A DNA stretch of 8,088 nucleotides, from positions 1-8,088 of the forward strand of contig CALDGV010000605.1 of the NCBI GenBank assembly GCA_937941745.1, read 5' to 3'. The notes under the pieces are model-generated. The model had not been told where the DNA came from and did no database searches. It saw only the letters and a program-made list of their open reading frames with translations. Numbering within the stretch: the stretch's first letter is position 1; each line of letters opens with the position of its first letter. The stretch is from an uncultured Prosthecobacter sp. (GTDB lineage Bacteria > Verrucomicrobiota > Verrucomicrobiia > Verrucomicrobiales > Verrucomicrobiaceae). The position numbers and the translations under genes were made by a program. Below, one piece after another: positions 6,647 to 8,088 of this stretch.

Positions 6647-6752
6647 GAAGCCTTAACGCTACGTGCAAACCCCTTTCTTGGCCAACACCCAGGTCAACTT
6701 CGCCGGTTTTTCCCGCAGCAAGCCGCCTCGGGCGTGCTTCGTTCCCACCTGC
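6647..6752. promoter_or_regulatory. Divergent intergenic region between ABC operon and SGNH hydrolase gene
   Basis: This 106-bp region must contain the start signals of the leftward transporter operon and the rightward hydrolase gene, given their divergent orientation. A TTGACC on the minus strand (complement of 6692-6697) could be a -35 box for the operon, but no good -10 box follows at 16-18 nt. On the plus strand I see no convincing sigma-70 promoter and no Shine-Dalgarno before the hydrolase ATG. No strong operator-like dyad is visible. The promoter role is inferred from gene layout. Confidence 0.4.
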
Positions 6753-7535
6753 ATGAAACCACGTCTCATCCTTGTCGCCGTCCTGCTTGGCTTCACCTGC
6801 CTTGCCATCATGAGGGCGGAGGAGCGTAAAAAGCTCGCGCTCTCCACCGACGTGAACACGGCGGTCATCCCCATGCTCAAGCTCGAGAAGGACGGCTACA
6901 ACTGGGAGAAGCGTCATGAGGACATCATGCGCCTCAAGACAGCCATCGATCCTGAAATCGTGCTCATCGGCGATTCCATCACCCATTTCTGGGGTGGGCA
7001 GCCGGACGGCGGCCGCATGGGAAACCGCGGCAAGGAAAGCTGGCAGAGCCTTTTCGGCGCACGCCATGTCTTGAACCTCGGCTTTGGCTGGGACCGCACG
7101 CAGAACGTGCTCAAGCGCCTGGAACTCGGTGAGCTCGACGGCCTCAAGCCCAAGGCCATCGTCATTCACATCGGCACAAACAACACCGCCCAGACGGAAA
7201 ACTGCCGTTCCAACACTCCCGAGGAAATCGTCGCCGGCATCAGCGCCATCGTCGAGCAGTGCCAGAAAAGGTGCCCCGGTGCGAAAATCATCCTCATGGC
7301 CATCTTCCCCCGCGGAAAAATGCCCGACCACCCAAAGCGGGCCGAACTGGCGCGCATCAACACGCTTCTGGCGGCTGCCCAGAAGGACAAGCCCGGAGTC
7401 ACCTGGCTCGACATCACGAACCGATGGCTCCAGCCCGACGGCACCATCTCCACCGACATCATGCCGGACTCCCTGCACCCCAGCGACAAAGGCTATGGCA
7501 TCTGGGCCGAGGCTCTGCGCCCACTGCTGCCGTAG
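6753..7535 (+). CDS. Secreted SGNH/GDSL-family hydrolase (PAF-acetylhydrolase-like esterase)
   Basis: The protein is 260 residues from the ATG at 6753, which directly precedes a signal peptide (MKPRLILVAVLLGFTCLA, residues 1-18, probably ending near residue 22). A longer frame from 6663 would bury this signal behind 30 unconserved residues and is rejected. SGNH blocks are in order: IVLIGDSITHFWGG with nucleophile Ser75, NLGFGWDRT (108-116, oxyanion glycine), HIGTNN (139-144, Asn143), and DSLHPSDKGY with Asp239 and His242. The layout matches the platelet-activating-factor acetylhydrolase beta/gamma-like branch, common in Planctomycetota and Verrucomicrobiota. Such enzymes remove acyl or acetyl groups from lipids or sugars; deacetylation of polysaccharide is a reasonable guess for an exported member, but the substrate is not shown. 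It is a single-gene unit, divergent from the transporter operon and convergent with the next gene, 6 bp between stops. No terminator hairpin separates them. Confidence 0.93.
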   Translation: MKPRLILVAVLLGFTCLAIMRAEERKKLALSTDVNTAVIPMLKLEKDGYNWEKRHEDIMRLKTAIDPEIVLIGDSITHFWGGQPDGGRMGNRGKESWQSLFGARHVLNLGFGWDRTQNVLKRLELGELDGLKPKAIVIHIGTNNTAQTENCRSNTPEEIVAGISAIVEQCQKRCPGAKIILMAIFPRGKMPDHPKRAELARINTLLAAAQKDKPGVTWLDITNRWLQPDGTISTDIMPDSLHPSDKGYGIWAEALRPLLP

Positions 7536-7541
7536 GTGGGC

Positions 7542-8088
7542 TCACTCCAGCGTGATCCCATGCCAGTAGGCGAACTCCCAGGTCCAGCCGTTGGCATGCG
7601 CTTCGAGGCGCAGGGTGATGTCCTGGCCCTTCCACTTCGCCAAATCGACCTCCACGGTCTTCCAGCGTGGCTTTTCGTGGTCCACCGTCACCGCCTTGAC
7701 CTCTTGACCATTGACCACGGCCTTGACGATCCAATCACCACGATCATCCGCCGCCACGCTGAACTTCAGCTTGGTCTTCTCGACCTTCATCTGGCGTTCC
7801 AGGCTCGCGGGTGTCTTCTTTTCGGTGAACGGATGCATGAGCAGCACGTTCGTTTTGCCGTGGTATTCGGCCAGTTTGACCGGTGTACGCTCAAAATCAG
7901 GCGCGGAGACCTTCCAGTCGGGATTCCACAAGCTCACGCTTTCCCAGTCAATGGCACGCCAGTTGGTGCCTTTGGGCTTGGAGGTCGTTTCGGGCACTTC
8001 GACGCCTTGGATGAGCAGTTTCTTCTTTTCGGGCGTGAGCGGGCCTTCTTCCGGTGGAGCGAGGATGTACCAGATGAGGTCGCGGAAG
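7542..8088 (-). CDS. C-terminal part of probable PVC-type haem-binding/cytochrome protein with carbohydrate-binding-like tail (runs off right edge)
   Basis: The frame is open from the right edge to the TGA at 7544-7542, giving 181 visible residues of a protein whose N-terminus lies outside the window. The first visible stretch, FRDLIWYILAPPEEGPLTPEK, resembles the closing helix of haem-binding domains in large PVC-type membrane-bound dehydrogenase/cytochrome proteins; the CxxCH itself would be upstream and is not seen. The remaining 150 or so residues look like a beta-rich carbohydrate-binding module. Its recurring elements are LLMHPFTEKKTPASLERQM, LKFSVAADDRGDWIVKAVVNG, WKTVEVDLAKWKGQDITLRL and the closing NGWTWEFAYWHGITLE. 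An internal GTG at 7997 could be mistaken for a start, but the conserved-looking residues continue upstream of it. The combination suggests a periplasmic or surface protein for sugar or polysaccharide oxidation or breakdown. The cytochrome assignment is from family resemblance by memory and needs the missing N-terminus. Confidence 0.65.
   Translation of the reverse strand, partial: FRDLIWYILAPPEEGPLTPEKKKLLIQGVEVPETTSKPKGTNWRAIDWESVSLWNPDWKVSAPDFERTPVKLAEYHGKTNVLLMHPFTEKKTPASLERQMKVEKTKLKFSVAADDRGDWIVKAVVNGQEVKAVTVDHEKPRWKTVEVDLAKWKGQDITLRLEAHANGWTWEFAYWHGITLE

Noticed and set aside
6663..6752. Upstream ATG giving a 30-residue extension of the SGNH hydrolase
   Set aside because: It would place a well-formed signal peptide internally; the ATG at 6753 starts directly at that signal peptide.
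6480..7478. 332-codon minus-strand frame opposite the SGNH hydrolase
   Set aside because: It is antisense to a hydrolase with all catalytic blocks, and it overlaps the start of the binding-protein gene in another frame.

Overview
The window is GC-rich, almost entirely coding, and most likely from a Verrucomicrobiota bacterium (Prosthecobacter/Verrucomicrobium-like). This is inferred from gene content and protein style: a PVC-type haem-protein C-terminus fused to a carbohydrate-binding-like tail, a secreted PAF-acetylhydrolase-type SGNH esterase, and a methionyl-tRNA synthetase without a cysteine zinc knuckle. No taxonomic marker gene is present, so the assignment is provisional.

Six of the seven genes are on the minus strand. 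Reading leftward from 6646, a compact three-gene peptide-type ABC transporter operon encodes a membrane-anchored substrate-binding protein (6646-4601), one strongly diverged permease (4604-3630) and one OppD/DppD-type ATPase (3637-2783). The genes overlap by 4 and 8 nt, so they are probably translationally coupled. All three are unusual: the binding protein carries about 150 extra residues near its N-terminus, the permease lacks a clear EAA coupling motif and has extra C-terminal helices, and the ATPase lacks the usual cysteine-containing C-terminus. No second permease or OppF/DppF-type ATPase is present.

Next come metG (2704-1130, GTG start), preceded by a hairpin, then a 165-residue hypothetical exported or membrane protein with a His/Cys cluster (1062-565). 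After a 117-nt gap holding two GC-rich hairpins comes the start of a TolC/CzcC-type outer-membrane efflux gene (447 to the left edge). The hypothetical protein and the efflux gene may form the front of a metal or drug efflux locus.

On the right, a 106-bp divergent region separates the transporter operon from the only plus-strand gene, a secreted SGNH/GDSL hydrolase (6753-7535). It converges, with 6 bp between the stop codons, on a minus-strand gene cut by the right edge (8088-7542). That gene encodes the C-terminus of a probable PVC-type haem-binding protein with a carbohydrate-binding-like tail. I see no tRNA, rRNA, CRISPR array, insertion sequence or phage gene, and no gene-free stretch longer than about 120 bp.
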